From: Pseudomonas sp. N40(2020)
GTDB lineage: Bacteria > Pseudomonadota > Gammaproteobacteria > Pseudomonadales > Pseudomonadaceae
DNA: 40,338 nt
Assembly: GCF_014472415.1 (NCBI RefSeq)
Contig: NZ_JACSZV010000051.1
Span: 1 to 40,338 of the forward strand
Direction of reading: 5' to 3'
In this document: piece after piece, positions 39,111-40,338 of the stretch
How positions within the stretch are numbered: the stretch's first letter is position 1
Layout: the number at the start of each line of letters is the position of its first letter
Position numbers and translations under genes: made by a program
Notes under the pieces: generated by a model
Database searches by the model: none
What the model saw: only the letters and a program-made list of their open reading frames with translations
What the model was told of the DNA's origin: nothing

Positions 39111-40206
39111 TTACAGCCCCGATTTCAGGCTGGCTTCCAGGTATTCATCGATGTCGCCATCGAGCACCTTGTCGCAGTCGCTGCGTTCGATGTTGGTCCG
39201 CAAATCCTTGATGCGCGAGGCATCAAGCACGTAGGAGCGGATCTGGTGACCCCAGCCGATATCGGACTTGGTGTCTTCCAGCGCCTGGGACGCGGCGTTG
39301 CGTTTCTGCATTTCCTGCTCGTACAACTTGGCCCGCAGCATTTTCATGGCGGTGTCTTTGTTGGCGTGCTGGGAACGTTCGTTCTGGCAGCTGACCACGG
39401 TGTTGGTCGGTACGTGAGTAATACGTACGGCCGAGTCGGTGGTGTTTACGTGCTGACCACCGGCACCGGAGGAACGATAGGTGTCAATCCGCAGGTCTGC
39501 CGGGTTGATTTCGATTTCCACCTTGTCGTCGATCTCTGGGGAGACGAAAACGGCGGAGAACGAGGTGTGGCGACGGTTGCCGGAGTCGAACGGGCTCTTG
39601 CGCACCAGACGGTGCACGCCGATCTCGGTCCGCAGCCAGCCAAAGGCGTATTCGCCCTTGATGTGCACGGTTGCGCCCTTGATCCCGGCGACTTCACCGG
39701 CGGACAGTTCCATGATGGTCGCGTCGAAACCGCGCTTGTCAGCCCAGCGCAGGTACATGCGCAGCAGGATGTTGGCCCAGTCCTGGGCTTCGGTGCCGCC
39801 GGAGCCGGCCTGGATGTCCAGGTACGCGTTGTTCGGGTCCATCTCGTGGCTGAACATGCGACGGAATTCAAGCTTGGCGAGGTTTTCCTCGAGACGGGCC
39901 AGCTCGGCGACAACATCGCCCACTGCGCCTTCGTCGTTTTCTTCGACGGCCATGTCCAGCAGGTCACGGCAATCGGCCAGACCGCCGTTCAGTTCGTCGA
40001 GGGTATCGACGATCTGCGCCAGCGCAGCGCGCTCGCGGCCCAGTTCCTGGGCGTATTCAGGTTTGTTCCAGACACTCGGATCTTCAAGCTCGCGATTGAC
40101 CTCGGTCAGACGCTCATGCTTTTGATCGTAGTCAAAGATACCCCCGAATAGTTTCGGAGCGCTCGGACAGGTCCTTGATGGTGTTCAGGATCGGGTTGAT
40201 TTCCAT
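39111..40206 (-). CDS. prfB: Peptide chain release factor 2, made by programmed +1 frameshift
   Basis: RF2 releases the peptide at UGA and UAA. ATG 40206 opens a 24-codon frame ending in an in-frame TGA at 40134-40132. Slipping one base at CTT-T puts the ribosome in the main frame, which continues DYDQKHERLTEVN and runs to the TAA at 39113-39111, giving about 364 residues in all. The SPF stop-recognition tripeptide (in SPFDSGNRRHTSF) and the catalytic GGQ (in SSGAGGQHVNTTDSAV) are present. Conceptual translation without the shift starts only at 39953 and would miss the N-terminal domain. prfB leads into lysS on the same strand. Confidence 0.96.
40132..40146 (-). promoter_or_regulatory. prfB: prfB programmed +1 frameshift site
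   Basis: On the minus strand CGGGGGTATCTTTGAC follows codon 20. CGG GGG is an internal Shine-Dalgarno-like sequence (E. coli has AGG GGG) with the canonical spacing to CTT TGA. RF2 shortage lets the ribosome slip from CTT to TTT and read GAC instead of stopping, so RF2 controls its own synthesis. The identity of all elements to the classic site makes the call firm. Confidence 0.96.
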
Positions 40207-40303
40207 GACGGGCAGCACTCGTTGGCGAACTTTTGAAAGCCGGCGAGTATAACGTAATCAAGCTGTCACGGCAGCCCGTCTGGCGGGGCGAATCACGAAT
40301 GAA

Positions 40304-40338
40304 CTGTAGGAGCTGCCGCAGGCTGCGATCTTTTGATC
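40304..40338. repeat. REP-like CTGCCGCAGGCTGCGAT repeat, cut by the window end
   Basis: CTGTAGGAGCTGCCGCAGGC and the following bases match the 33412-33440 copy at most positions. It is located about 100 bases upstream of prfB. Its partner arm, if any, is beyond the window. Confidence 0.75.

Noticed and set aside
1..40338. CRISPR arrays, tRNA or rRNA genes, prophage
   Set aside because: No regularly spaced direct repeats, no tRNA-like cloverleaf or rRNA sequence, and no phage structural genes were seen on either strand.

Overview
The window reads as chromosomal DNA of a fluorescent-group Pseudomonas. Reasons: high GC with long shadow frames; proteins of Pseudomonas type throughout; interspersed REP-type palindromes such as GTGGGAGC...GCTCCCAC; and a gene order matching, as I recall it, the P. 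aeruginosa PAO1 segment from the Na+/H+ antiporter near PA3660 to lysS-prfB (PA3700-PA3701). A block that lies elsewhere in PAO1 (ndvB, dapE, rlmA, a small hypothetical, a cold-shock gene; about PA1159-PA1163) is embedded between tcdA and plsB. No search could be run, so synteny is from memory.

Layout. 1-1156 is accessory: the end of an IS3-family element, an XRE-type regulator behind a perfect 10-bp inverted repeat, and a stretch with no recognisable gene. It abuts an Na+/H+ antiporter gene cut off after about 150 codons. 1791-5840 holds an ArsC/YffB-like protein, dapD (lysine/peptidoglycan), the cysteine desulfurase pair csdA-csdE, and tcdA (t6A cyclisation; CsdA-CsdE-TcdA/CsdL are known to cooperate in E. 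coli). 6061-11417 is the ndvB-dapE-rlmA-hypothetical-csp block. 11656-16718 holds plsB, a YbaY-like lipoprotein, a DUF4197 protein and a converging Fic gene. 17269-22186 is an RND pump (mexK/mexJ-like) with a divergent TetR regulator.

22319-31139 carries rsmJ, a protein with an internal duplication, an extensin-like protein, a PEP mutase-family enzyme, a DUF72 protein, tsaB, adk and ppc. 31353-33310 carries a small conserved protein and a DUF4398 lipoprotein-lptF pair behind a good AlgU (sigma-E type) promoter. 33449-36688 holds envelope lipoproteins, an alpha/beta hydrolase and a QEGLA-motif metallopeptidase-like protein. 36718-40206 holds a TetR regulator, lysS and prfB, the last with its programmed +1 frameshift.

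Most of the window is core housekeeping and envelope biology. I found no clearly undescribed multi-gene system. The most rewarding spots are the accessory junction at the left end, a ~225-nt multi-hairpin repeat at 16966-17190, the Fic gene whose coding end runs through a terminator hairpin, an attenuator-like hairpin just before plsB, and the QEGLA/MATCAP-like protein.
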